Assembly (NCBI GenBank): GCA_016801885.1
Contig: CM028887.1
Span: 22,491,115-22,555,114, forward strand
DNA from: Toxotes chatareus
Lineage: Eukaryota > Chordata > Actinopteri > Toxotidae
Length of the DNA stretch: 64,000 bases
Reading direction: 5' to 3'
Positions 53,511 to 62,860 of the stretch are shown piece after piece (within the stretch, counting starts at the first letter, position 1; each line of letters begins with the position of its first letter). The translations under genes and the position numbers were made by a program. Under the pieces are notes generated by a model. It was given only the letters and a program-made list of their open reading frames with translations, searched no databases and was not told the DNA's origin.

Positions 53511-54745
53511 ACGACTGTTGGTTACTTGCTGATGTTAATGTTTATTTCAATGAAGATCTATTTACACATATTTTTACATAACTGAGAAAAACTGGAAGAC
53601 CCTGCACACCCATGGTACAGCCACACAGATGTTTTCCCATATTTTGGTTGATTAGCTGTCCTCTCAGGACTGTGCACAGACTGTTGTTGATTGACATGTC
53701 CTTCGTTCTACCTGTGAAAAATTACACCTTTATTATTCTTATAGGCCCTTTTTCCCCCGCAGAAGATATTGTGACATTTCACAGCAGGAAAAGCACAGGT
53801 GTAAATACTAAAATTAATGATGGCTGAATTCCATTTAGCTGCTGTGGTTTTCACAGGGCAGGCACACTGTCACACTGTCATGAAACCATTGATAATGTTA
53901 TTAGTAACACCTGTGTTTTTCTTAGTATGACAAGCCAAACTGTCTGCTGTGAAAAGGCCCGTTTGTACAAGGAGTCTGGTGACCTCTCGTAATTCCCAGC
54001 ATACCTCCACCTAAGTTCAGCCTGAGCAGCCGTCTAATCAGCCACGGCTGAAAACACTTGTCGGAACAGGTAGAGCCTTCATAATCACACATGTACACTG
54101 TAAAAAAATTAAATTTTCCGAAAATAAGTACGACTAGAGGTTAAGTGGCTCACAGTCAATGTTAAAGTCTTTTGAAGATCTTATTTCCCCTGTATGTGTG
54201 CTTAAGAATAACAAGCGTTTTGGCTGATGCCTTCCTCTGCTTGCAGGCTGCTACAGTTAACAGGTAAGTAGTGTCAGGTGTATACAAACAGAAAAATTAA
54301 ACACTGTCACGGGCTACGATACCGTAGATACTATTTAGGAATTGATGTTTGTATGCATTTTTTCTGGGACTTTGGCAATTTTAACAACCAGAGCAGATTG
54401 TTAAAATCCTTAAAGCTGATTCTGATATTCTTTAAGGTAAATATCTTTAAATGTGTCTGTTTTTACACAGGGCTATTTTAAAAGTGTTACAATGAACTAA
54501 AAAGAAATTAAAAGATTTACAGTTTCTTCCTCCATGTCTATAATTCTGGTAGTATGGATAATTATTAGGAGCATGGGGAGATTACATTTACAGGACATAA
54601 CAGTTTAAGGTCAAACGTTTAAAAACATTACTATGAATAAGATAATGGTGTCTTGTAAAATATTAGGTCACTATTTTATTTTATCATACTATTATATTGT
54701 ACATCATACTTCTGCTCCACTACACGTTTGCGGCAAATATTATAT

Positions 54746-54782
<37 letters not shown>

Positions 54783-55129
54783 CACAAACAAAATTTAGAA
54801 AGGGAGTTAAACAACTGAATTTGCTGTTTCTGTCCAAAGAAACAAACTCATCACCTGCACTGCTGAATGGAAACCAGTGTCCAAGTTCCGGTGGTCCCTC
54901 TTTCATCTCCGGGACATTTAAAAAAAGAAAGTGGGCAGACGCGAGGGGGCGACGTCGGTCTCTGAAACACCCTGACAGAGACCGGGAGAGAGAGAGGGAG
55001 AGAGTGGAGCTGCCGAGCGCACTGCTCCGAGTTCCGACTCCAGTGTCAGCCCGATTCAGTCACACAGCTCCGGCTCAGACATGGGTGGAAATTCATCTAA
55101 CGTCTCCTCTTTGTTTCTTCTGACTTGTA
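53511..55129. other. Non-coding flank, mixed sequence
   Basis: No gene is seen. The region holds ordinary AT-rich sequence, the GA tract at 54,755-54,782, and a CpG-containing block at 54,890-55,090 with a second GA-rich stretch near 54,983-55,005. The CpG-bearing block could be an upstream untranslated exon or promoter, but no splice or start evidence supports either. Confidence 0.4.
54755..54782. repeat. (GA)n microsatellite
   Basis: A pure GA dinucleotide run follows a short AT run. It is the most distal of several GA-rich tracts in the 2 kb before pcdh10. Confidence 0.95.
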
Positions 55130-55460
55130 TGGCGAGATGCAGAATCGCGTATCAGTCGCTGTTTAATCCACTGCACAATGGGCACGTCGCTTTGCATTAC
55201 GGCCAATGTTGTTGCGCTCCGTCTATTTGGAATTAGAGACTTATGCTAATTAGCTTCAATTACTCTCTTTTTCATCTTTTTGTCATCATCCTCCAAATGG
55301 TGCGCAAGTAGTTAGACCCCGACTATTTGTGTTCCCCCCACAACTACCCCATTTGCATTTTTAATTTATGCTTTATGAATTAAATTAACGCATGACGCAA
55401 CCGCATCACAGTTAAGGCCAGCATGTGAGGGGGTTAATGATAAGAATGGGAAGATAGGGG
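55130..55460. promoter_or_regulatory. Candidate conserved enhancer upstream of pcdh10
   Basis: This is a unique, repeat-free block about 1.5 kb upstream of the start codon. It holds a perfect POU octamer ATTTGCAT (55,351-55,358), a second POU/homeodomain-type site ATGCTAATTAG (55,243-55,253), and several TAAT/ATTA cores. The texture resembles vertebrate developmental non-coding elements. No alignment was possible, so conservation is inferred only from composition and motif density. Confidence 0.35.
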
Positions 55461-55671
55461 AACTAATAGGCTGCAGGCTATTAGCAACACGGTAGGACTA
55501 AAGTATGACGCTTCATTACACTGAATTAAAGTAACTCATGTGTGATCCTGCTCTGGCGGAACCTCGTACCACACTGATGCGCACTTTCAAACACAGATAT
55601 TCCTTTATTTAAAATGTTTTTATTTGTTTTTTCTTCCATTGTGTGTGTGTGTGTGCTCGATGTGTGTTCAT

Positions 55672-55720
<49 letters not shown>

Positions 55721-56399
55721 GCCACGGATCTGTGAGGTATTGCGTCACGAGCTTGTCTTTACTTGCGCAGGCTCTATACACGGTGGTCTTTGGCAGTGGG
55801 CATTCATTGCTCCGTTCTGACTCATGCATTGGTATCAGAGCAGAGCTTTGATACCAGCCTGTTGAAATAATTGCGTCAAGGGCAACGTTATGAATCTCTC
55901 CCTCTATTTAACAAACTGACATCTATTTGTCATGCTGGGAGAAAAAAATCAGGATCATAATAAACACGAGCACTTTTTTCCCCCTAATATAATATTTAAG
56001 AAACACAGAGCATCCCCATGGCAGCTGCAGTATTATCTGCACACAGCCCGCGCTGATGCCAAATGTCACACACTTTAATTCGACTTTCTTAATTCACTGG
56101 ATGTGTAAAACATTTAATTTCTCTGCTACAACTGAGGCTGGGCCTGGAGGAGAGAGGAGAGAAGAGGAGAACAGAGGAGCGCAGTGGCACTTAACTGGTT
56201 TTGTTATGAGGGCCCGATGTGTGCTCTGGCTGGCGTTGCAGAGCCCCAATCAGGTGCGATTACACCCGGTGTTTGAGAATACCATTGGCTGGTGGGGAAA
56301 GGAGCTGTGCGCAAAACCAACCCCGCTGCTCACACTCGCCTTACAGAAGCCGAGCTGAGAACATCATCCGCTTTGAGCGCTTAGGCGCAGTGATTACAT
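55461..56399. other. Upstream flank of pcdh10
   Basis: This non-coding flank holds a (GA)n tract at 55,675-55,717 with a short GT run before it (55,641-55,654), and a purine-rich stretch at about 56,150-56,180. The short open frames overlapping the GA tract are translations of the repeat. Nothing coding is visible. Part may belong to the promoter or an untranslated upstream exon. Confidence 0.5.
55675..55717. repeat. (GA)n microsatellite
   Basis: An uninterrupted AG dinucleotide run of about 43 nt, roughly 1.2 kb upstream of the pcdh10 start codon. Confidence 0.97.
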
Positions 56400-56888
56400 C
56401 CTCACAGAGAGAGATAAAGTCCCGTTATTCGCCGGTCTTTATTTAGAAGTTGCATTTGTTACACATTTCGGCGCTCCGTAAATAGGAGGTTGTTTTGCGT
56501 TCTTTCTCTTCTCGTGTGGAATTTCCTGTTTTGTTTTGTGACTTTCTGTGAAGAAGGGGCAGTCTGTTCTGTGCACAGGGAGTGTTGGCTATGCGTCCTG
56601 GCTCCAGCCTGCAATGTTTGCGCTGACGCCAAAACTCACAGACCGGTGCAGAATTGATTAAAACAGAGAAGCTCGGATCAAATGGCTGTGCTTCTCACAG
56701 CTGAAACGACACAATGTTCCACTGACCCGAGGCAGAGGAGAGGAGTTTCAGAAGCGGACAGCCTTGTTGCTGTTTATTTCACTGCCTTTTTACGGACAGA
56801 GGAAATGGGAAATGCTTATTTCTTGTAAGAAAAAGGAATAACACTTTTTTTTTTCGTCTTGAAGTGCACTTTGAGAGAGGGAGAGGAC
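56400..56888 (+). promoter_or_regulatory. pcdh10: Probable pcdh10 5' leader and core promoter region
   Basis: The 490 bases before the start ATG are non-repetitive, contain scattered CpGs and carry several upstream ATGs (for example near 56,590, 56,615 and 56,683). The stop at 56,826 closes the pcdh10 frame. Protocadherin-10 genes have long 5' untranslated regions, so most of this is probably transcribed leader. No clear TATA box or initiator can be assigned, so the transcription start is unknown. Confidence 0.5.
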
Positions 56889-59433
56889 ATGATTTGGTTA
56901 ATATTCATGCTTTCCATCCTGGATGGAGCTGTCTCTCAGCTACATTACTCCGTGCCAGAGGAGCAGGAACCTGGTTCTGTGGTTGGGAATATTGCAGAGG
57001 ATTTGGGGCTGGACATTACCAAACTTTCCGCTCGCCGCTTTCAAACGGTGCCTAGTTCACGGACACCGTATCTGGAGGTGAACTTAGAAAACGGTGCGCT
57101 CGTGGTGAAGGAGAAAATTGACCGGGAAGAAATCTGTAAGCAGACCATCCCGTGCCTACTGCACCTGGAGGTGTTTCTGGAGAACCCGCTGGAGCTCTTT
57201 CGCGTGGAGATTGAAGTGATGGATATCAACGACAATCCACCCAGCTTTCCCGAGACGGACATTTCCGTGGAGATATCGGAGAGCGCCATCCCCGGGACCC
57301 GTTTCCCGGTGGAGAACGCCTTCGACCCAGACGTGGGCACAAACGCGCTCAGCACATATGCCATAACGAATAACAACTATTTTTACCTTGACGTGCAGAC
57401 ACAGAGCGACGGGAACAAGTTTGCAGAGCTGGTGCTGGAGAAGCCGCTGGACCGGGAGCAGCAGGCGGTGCACCGCTATGTGCTGACGGCTGTGGATGGG
57501 GGCATCCCGCAGCGGACCGGGACGGCTCTCCTGGTCGTTAAAGTTCTGGACTCTAATGATAACGCGCCCACATTCGACCAGTCCGTGTACACTGTTAACC
57601 TGCAGGAAAACTCCCCCGTGGGTACTCTGGTCATTCAGCTCAACGCCACGGATGTTGACGAGGGACAAAACGGGGAAATAGTTTATTCTTTCAGCAGTCA
57701 TAACGCCCCGCGGATAAAGGACTTATTCAATATTGATGCCAGAACAGGTAGGATAGAGGTGGCGGGGGAGGTGGACTATGAAGAGAGCAACACGCACCAG
57801 ATCTATGTCCAGGCTAAAGATCTGGGGGCTAATGCGGTCCCTGCGCACTGCAAAGTGCTGGTCAAACTCGTAGACGTGAACGACAATACACCAGAGATCG
57901 GTTTCAGCACTGTGACCGAGTCCGTGAGCGAGCAGGACGCCCCGGGCACCGTGATCGCACTTTTAGCGTCTCAGACCGGGACTCTGGAGAAAATGGACAA
58001 ATGAGCTGCGAGATATTAGGAGACGTCCCTTTCAAACTGAAATCGTCTTTCAAAAACTATTACACCATCGTGACAGACGGACCGCTGGACAGAGAGAACA
58101 CAGATTCATACACCATCACCGTGGTGGCCAAAGACAAGGGTCAGCCTTCACTCGCCACCAGCAAGTCCATTAAAGTGCACGTCTCCGATGAGAATGACAA
58201 CGCGCCCCGTTTTACGCAGGCTGTTTATGATGTGTATGTAACTGAGAATAACGTGCCCGGTGCTTTCATTCACGCCGTGAGCGCTCTGGATCCCGATATT
58301 GGACAAAACGCTCTCATTACCTACTCCATATTGGAGTGTGACATACAGGGCATGTCTGTGGACACGTACGTGTCCATAAACCAGGACACCGGCTACCTTT
58401 ACGCGCTGCGCTCTTTTGATTACGAGCAGCTGAAGGAGTTTAGCTTCATGGTCCAGGCGAAGGACTCAGGTGCTGCTGAGCTCTTCTCTAATGCCACTGT
58501 AAACGTGATCATAGTTGACCAAAATGACAACGCTCCTACTGTAATAGCCCCCATCGGTAAAAACGGCACAGCCAAAGAGCACCTGCCGCGCTCTGCGGAG
58601 CCGGGCTACCTGGTGACGCGCATTGTGGCCATGGATGCGGATGATGGCGAGAACGCACGGCTGTCCTACAGCATCCTGCGGGGCAACGAGATGGAGATGT
58701 TCCGCATGGACTGGAGGACAGGGGAGCTAAGGACAGCACGCAGGATCTCTCCAAAGCGGGACCCGCAGGGCTACTACGACCTGCTGATCGAAGTGAGGGA
58801 CCACGGGCAGCCCCCTCTCTCCTCCTCCGCCAGTGTGAGTGTAATATTAGTGGACAGCGTAGTCGAGGGCCGCAGCGGGGATCGCGGCTCGGCCTCCAAG
58901 GCAAAGGAGACCTCCCTTGACCTCACCCTCATTCTCATCATCGCCCTGGGCTCCGTTTCGTTCATCTTCCTCCTGGCCATGATTGTGCTCGCCGTGCGCT
59001 GCCAAAAGACAAGACGCTCAACCTGTACACGTGCCTGCTGGCCGGTGACTGCTGCCTGTGCTGCGGCTCGTGCTGCAGCAGGCAGGCTCGCGGCCGGAAA
59101 CAGAAGAAGCTGAGTAAATCCGACATCATGTTAGTTCAGAGCACCAACGTGACATCAGGGGTCGGGCCCGTGGGGCAGGTGCCCGTGGAGGAGTCTGGTG
59201 TGGGCGGTGTGGGAGGAGGGTTCGGCTCCCACCACCACCAGAACCAGAACTCCTACTGCTACCAGGTGTGTCTGACACCGGAGTCCGCCAAAACGGATCT
59301 GATGTTCCTCAAACCGTGCAGCCCCTCCCGCAGCACTGACACGGATCACACCAACCCCTGCGGCGCCATAGTCACGGGTTACAGTGACCAACAACCGGAC
59401 ATCATATCCAATGGCAGTATTCTCTCTAATGAG
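56889..59433 (+). CDS. pcdh10: Protocadherin 10, coding exon 1 (two frameshifts)
   Basis: This exon encodes most of a delta-2 protocadherin, a homophilic neuronal adhesion receptor of the plasma membrane whose tail links to actin regulators. Reading across two one-base gaps gives 849 codons. The order is signal peptide (1-16, mature start near Gln17), then six cadherin repeats ending at DINDNPPSF (112-120), DSNDNAPTF (221-229), DVNDNTPEI (329-337), DENDNAPRF (434-442), DQNDNAPTV (544-552) and about residue 661. The transmembrane helix is about 679-703, followed by a Cys-rich juxtamembrane stretch and the CM1-like block near 790-815. EC1 carries the protocadherin C-x5-C pair (Cys83, Cys89). 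N-glycosylation sequons lie at Asn252, 535 and 559. The ATG at 56,889 is the first in-frame ATG after an in-frame TAA at 56,826; the frame open from 56,859 begins with TTG and is not a start. The Gly-rich insert of mammalian EC2 is absent. A gtaaga donor follows GAG at 59,433. Identity comes from recalled similarity to vertebrate PCDH10; the a/b paralogue is not resolved. Confidence 0.93.
57960..57964 (+). other. pcdh10: Frameshift 1 in pcdh10 exon 1 (one base short in T run)
   Basis: The frame from the ATG reaches Leu358 in EC4 and then runs into a TGA at 58,002-58,004. Inserting one T in the TTTT run at 57,961-57,964 gives Phe-Ser-Val-Ser-Asp-Arg-Asp-Ser and joins the downstream frame (MSCEILGDVPF..., residue 372 on). 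This is the expected EC4 sequence of the family. No splice sites bracket the spot, so an intron cannot explain it. Confidence 0.88.
59004..59010 (+). other. pcdh10: Frameshift 2 in pcdh10 exon 1 (one base short after A run)
   Basis: Just after the membrane helix, the frame reading AVRCQK (to residue 707) turns into an unrelated Arg/Ala-rich stretch ending at TGA 59,111-59,113. Adding one base in the AAAA/G stretch at 59,004-59,008 gives Gln-Lys-Asp-Lys followed by the Cys-rich TCLLAGDCCLCC segment. That frame then continues into LSKSDIMLVQS, the family's juxtamembrane sequence. Confidence 0.88.
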
Positions 59434-60803
59434 GTAAGAGAGGCCTGAATCAGCCCCTGTCGCCCAGGGCTCCACTTACCTCCCTATCAGATGTGTTAAA
59501 AGTGCACAAACCGCGATTTAAAGAGTTAACCCAATTTTAAAGCTCCTTCAGAAATCAACAGCTGTGCTCGCTTCACGTCAAATCGTGTTATCCATTCAGG
59601 TCACGCGCAGCAAAAGTCTCCGAGAGGATGGAAATGGTATCAGCTATTGACTTGGCTGTACCGCTCAGTGGCCTTTAATCATTGTCAGTCTCAAAAGTGA
59701 CTGGACATGTCAATGATTAAATCTCGCGTGGCCTTTCAGTTTTATTCGCAACAGAGCGCTGTCAGATCGGCCTTTGTATCGCGCGCAACAGAGTGTGAAA
59801 GAGATTTTGACTTGGGGTATAAAGTGCTTATAATTTTCCAGTCAAAACACCGGGTTGGAAAACACTTGTTATTTTTTTTTATAATTTTTTGTTTGTTCGT
59901 TTTGTTCTCTGCTTGGTGATAGGCCACTGATTTAACCTGACTCATATTCACCAAATCATACCTGTGCGCGCACAGATGGATGGAGGCTTTTTGTTAACAT
60001 ATTCAGAATTTTGAATATTTGGTTACCTGTTTGACAAGGTGTAGCGCCTGTCATCACAGTGAGCCCAAATATGTAGATATGTGATGATGACACACAATAA
60101 CTGAACAATCGCCAAGAATTTATCAGGAAGTTGGTGTAAAAATCTCGCCAACTGCGCATTTCCCTGCGTGCAACATGGTTTGGTCACATCAGTTGTGTTC
60201 CCCTAGCTGCTACTCGCTAAGCACCCAGCATCTTAGTTGATACGTCCTAAGCAGGTTATGGAGTTTTGGGTGGCAAATATCAACAGGAGAGAGGAGGAGA
60301 CGAGTGATTTGACGGCCGTGTTTTGTGTTCAGCCTGTGCGCGCTGCTCGGGGAGCTGTGGAGTTGGGGCTTTTTTGTTGATTGCGGTGCGGCTGGAGTGG
60401 AGCCAGACAGCCAGTCACAGCCTTGCCTTTGCTGTGCTGTGCGTTAAGTATTCCGTGCACGACCCAGCACGGCAGCACCGTGAACAAAGGTTGTTCAGTT
60501 TCAGCATCGGGCGGCTCAATCATTTACGCATTCAATCGCCTCCCTAACCCACTCTCCCCTGCTCTCGTCTCCTCTCGCCCACTCACTCAGCGAGTGGATG
60601 CGCTCACCGTCGGTTCCCCGCCTCGTGCTGCCACAGCCTCTTCAAACACAGTTACACGCTGACAACCAGTGTATGTAGCCTATATGTGGTCACTTGTGTT
60701 TCTGTGATTTAGTTACGCTAACGTTCCTCTTTTGTGTTTATGAATGTGTCTGTTTGGCCTGAAAAAAAAAAGTCACCACGTGTCTTTCTGTGGGTTTTTC
60801 CAG
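59434..60803 (+). other. pcdh10: pcdh10 intron 1
   Basis: This 1,370-nt intron runs from gtaagag to ttccag. Reading through the donor adds only Val-Arg-Glu-Ala before a TGA at 59,446-59,448, so transcripts ending in this intron would encode an 853-residue short-tail form. A GC- and CpG-rich block lies at about 60,170-60,665 and contains a SOX-like palindrome at 60,481-60,497. A poly-T run lies near 59,871-59,880. No other coding exon is visible. Confidence 0.85.
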
Positions 60804-60862
60804 ACAAAACACCAACGAGCAGAACTCAGCTATCTGGTGGACAGACCCAGACGTGTCAACAG
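60804..60862 (+). CDS. pcdh10: Protocadherin 10, coding exon 2
   Basis: This 59-nt exon encodes cytoplasmic residues 850-868 plus two bases of codon 869. It reads TKHQRAELSYLVDRPRRVN, which matches the tail of vertebrate PCDH10 as recalled. The acceptor is tttttccag at 60,795-60,803 and the donor is AG|gtagag at 60,863. Exon 1 ends in phase 0, so the join to GAG (Glu849) keeps frame, and the exon leaves in phase 2. It is too short to find by ORF length and was located from the splice signals and peptide. Confidence 0.92.
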
Positions 60863-61450
60863 GTAGAGAAAAGCACACATTCTCCCTCTCACTCACTCAC
60901 ACACACACACACACACCCCACACACCACACACATACACATCTTATTATTACCAATGTGCAAAGCCTAGTGAGGCACATACCAACCACCGTCAGAGGACCT
61001 CTAACATCCAATAGGCCTCATGGATCCACAACCTGTTCGCATATCTGTAAAATTGAATATTACACCCACCAGTGTGAATCCCATATACTCCGAACCGTTA
61101 ATTGTGGCTTTGAGAGGCTACATGATTCCCAATGTATCCATAACGTTCATCTTCAATTTGGCATCAATCCCATAACTGACAGAGCTGCACCTATTAAAGC
61201 CCTAATGCTGGATTTCATTACATGCCATGTGTAACATCCAATTTAGGCTCCTGACGGCCACCGTGACTGTATTAATGTGGTGTTGATTTCTGATTCTCCC
61301 TCTCTTTCTCCATCTCTCTGCCCCTCATTAAATCTTCCTCCTCCTCTCCCTTCATCTTCCCCTCTCTCACTGCCCTCTTCATACACTCTTCATACTTCTT
61401 TCTCCCCCTTCTCTGACACGCCTGTCTCTACCGTCCTCTGCTCCTTCCAG
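60863..61450 (+). other. pcdh10: pcdh10 intron 2
   Basis: This 588-nt intron has a CA repeat (about 60,897-60,918) starting only 35 nt after the donor. It ends with an unusually long pyrimidine-rich stretch (about 61,290-61,450) leading to the ctccttccag acceptor. The middle part has no recognisable coding content. Confidence 0.88.
60897..60918. repeat. (CA)n repeat in pcdh10 intron 2
   Basis: A short CA run with imperfect extensions to about 60,940, beginning about 35 nt after the exon 2 donor site. Confidence 0.9.
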
Positions 61451-61557
61451 TTCGGCATTCCAAGAAGCAGACATCGTCAGCTCCAAAGACAGTGGTCATG
61501 GCGACAGTGAACAGGGTGACAGTGACCACGATGCCACCAACCGGGGTCATTCAGCCG
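61451..61557 (+). CDS. pcdh10: Protocadherin 10, coding exon 3 (CM2 motif)
   Basis: This 107-nt exon completes Ser869 and encodes residues 870-904 plus the first base of codon 905. It includes the acidic CM2-type motif of delta protocadherins, SSKDSGHGDSEQGDSDHDA (879-897). The acceptor is ctccttccag and the donor is ccg|gtgagt, a strong match to consensus. The phase-1 exit fits a following glycine codon, as in the family (S-A-G). The remaining roughly 100 residues, including the WAVE-complex-binding region known in PCDH10, would lie beyond the right edge. Confidence 0.93.
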
Positions 61558-61876
61558 GTGAGTTCCCCCTACCACCGCTCCACATCACATAATTACACTG
61601 TCATTTCAGTGCTCAAACACCCCCCCGCCCTCGTCCTGCCTTAGTTTCAACAGTGTGTGTTTGCGATTGTGAATGGGATAATGCTGAATTGTTGGTGCGG
61701 ACCGTTGACTTTTAATTTCCTTAATTTGAGAGTGTGCGAAGGCCTGGACTCCGGGGTTGTTGGCTGGCATGAACAGCCCCAGAGGTGTTGATTGTATTTC
61801 ACACCCGGTTGAAAGGGAGGAATATTTGGGGAAATTCTCTTTTCTGTCTTTCTCTGCCTCCTGCTAGCCCCCGCCA

Positions 61877-61907
<31 letters not shown>

Positions 61908-61929
61908 CTCTCTCTCTCTCTCTCTCTCT
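61877..61929. repeat. Compound (CA)n(CT)n microsatellite in intron 3
   Basis: A CA run to about 61,904 followed directly by a CT run to 61,929. Confidence 0.95.
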
Positions 61930-62369
61930 AAGCCCGCTGCTGTTTCACCGAGTGGTACTGAAAGGACAGCGACTCACAGCGTGGCAGTGTGAGGCCTATA
62001 GTGCTTTAGTGGCAAAAATCAATAGGTTCACTCAAGTGAAAGGAAAAGGCACGGAAGCTAAATTGATATAATGAGATGCATTTCAATCAGCCCCACAGTT
62101 GGAGCATTGTACAGCCTTTGCTGGTCATACAGTCAGCTGATCAAACACATTACTAGCTTTTGCATTCTTTGTATTTGTTAGCCAAAATCTTCTGACTCTG
62201 GCATTAGTTAAAGCAGAGGTAAAATATTTGAATTAGAGAGCATTTCCCCATCCACACTCTCACTCCAGGTCTATTTACTGACTCCCATTTCTCCTCTGCA
62301 CTTTACAGTGCAGTAGAATTTTTTTTAGACAAGGCTTTAGGTCTTATCATAAGCCTCCTCTTGTTCTCT

Positions 62370-62860
62370 CTAAAATTCTATTAGGTTAGTACCTGTTTAT
62401 TGATCAAAGTGGAGTCAGACAAAAAGCGGAGCAATACAAAATCTCATTTCATATTGAATTGCCCTTTCCTTCTGAGGGATTGTTCCACACGGCTCGTGTA
62501 AGACCCCTGCCTAGACCGGAAACCTGCCAAATATCATATCAGTGCTGGGAATACAAATAGAGCAGATTAGATAGATGTTCTAGGATAGTGAATGGTCCTC
62601 ATCAGGGCTGCACGGCGTTTGATATTATTAATGAACCGAGCCAAAATAGAGAGCCAATATGCATCAGTTGTAGTGTCACTCCCTGCCCTCGTTGATGAAA
62701 CAGGCTGCGAAGGTCAAACTGTGCGAGACTGAAATGCAGAATTGGAAAAAATCCAAAGGCTCCATTCTTTCTCCATCAAGAATAAACTATTTGGTGAAAT
62801 AAATGTTAACATGCCGGTTTAAATATACATTCTGAGCTGGATATCTTGCAACAGAATGTG
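62370..62860. promoter_or_regulatory. Candidate conserved element in pcdh10 intron 3
   Basis: A unique AT-leaning block without simple repeats. It contains motifs such as tttgatattattaatgaacc (near 62,619) and ccaatatgcatcagttgtag. It stands out between a microsatellite and GT-rich sequence. The call rests on texture only. Confidence 0.3.

Noticed and set aside
56859..56888. Upstream extension of the pcdh10 frame to 56,859
   Set aside because: It begins with TTG, not ATG. The ATG at 56,889 leads straight into the signal peptide and matches the family's N terminus.
57156..57701. 181-codon open frame on the minus strand inside pcdh10 exon 1
   Set aside because: It is antisense to strongly conserved cadherin coding sequence, a known side effect of GC-rich codons. 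It has no recognisable domain.
58001..59113. A separate protocadherin gene starting at the ATG at 58,001
   Set aside because: That ATG is an internal Met of EC4 (residue 372). The frame starts there only because of the upstream frameshift and lacks a signal peptide.
56889..59433. Calling pcdh10 a pseudogene outright
   Set aside because: Only two one-base homopolymer losses interrupt 849 otherwise intact codons, with good splice sites downstream. Assembly error is more likely, though not proven.
59128..59448. A separate 106-residue gene
   Set aside because: It is the continuation of the pcdh10 cytoplasmic tail after the second frameshift, followed by four intronic codons.
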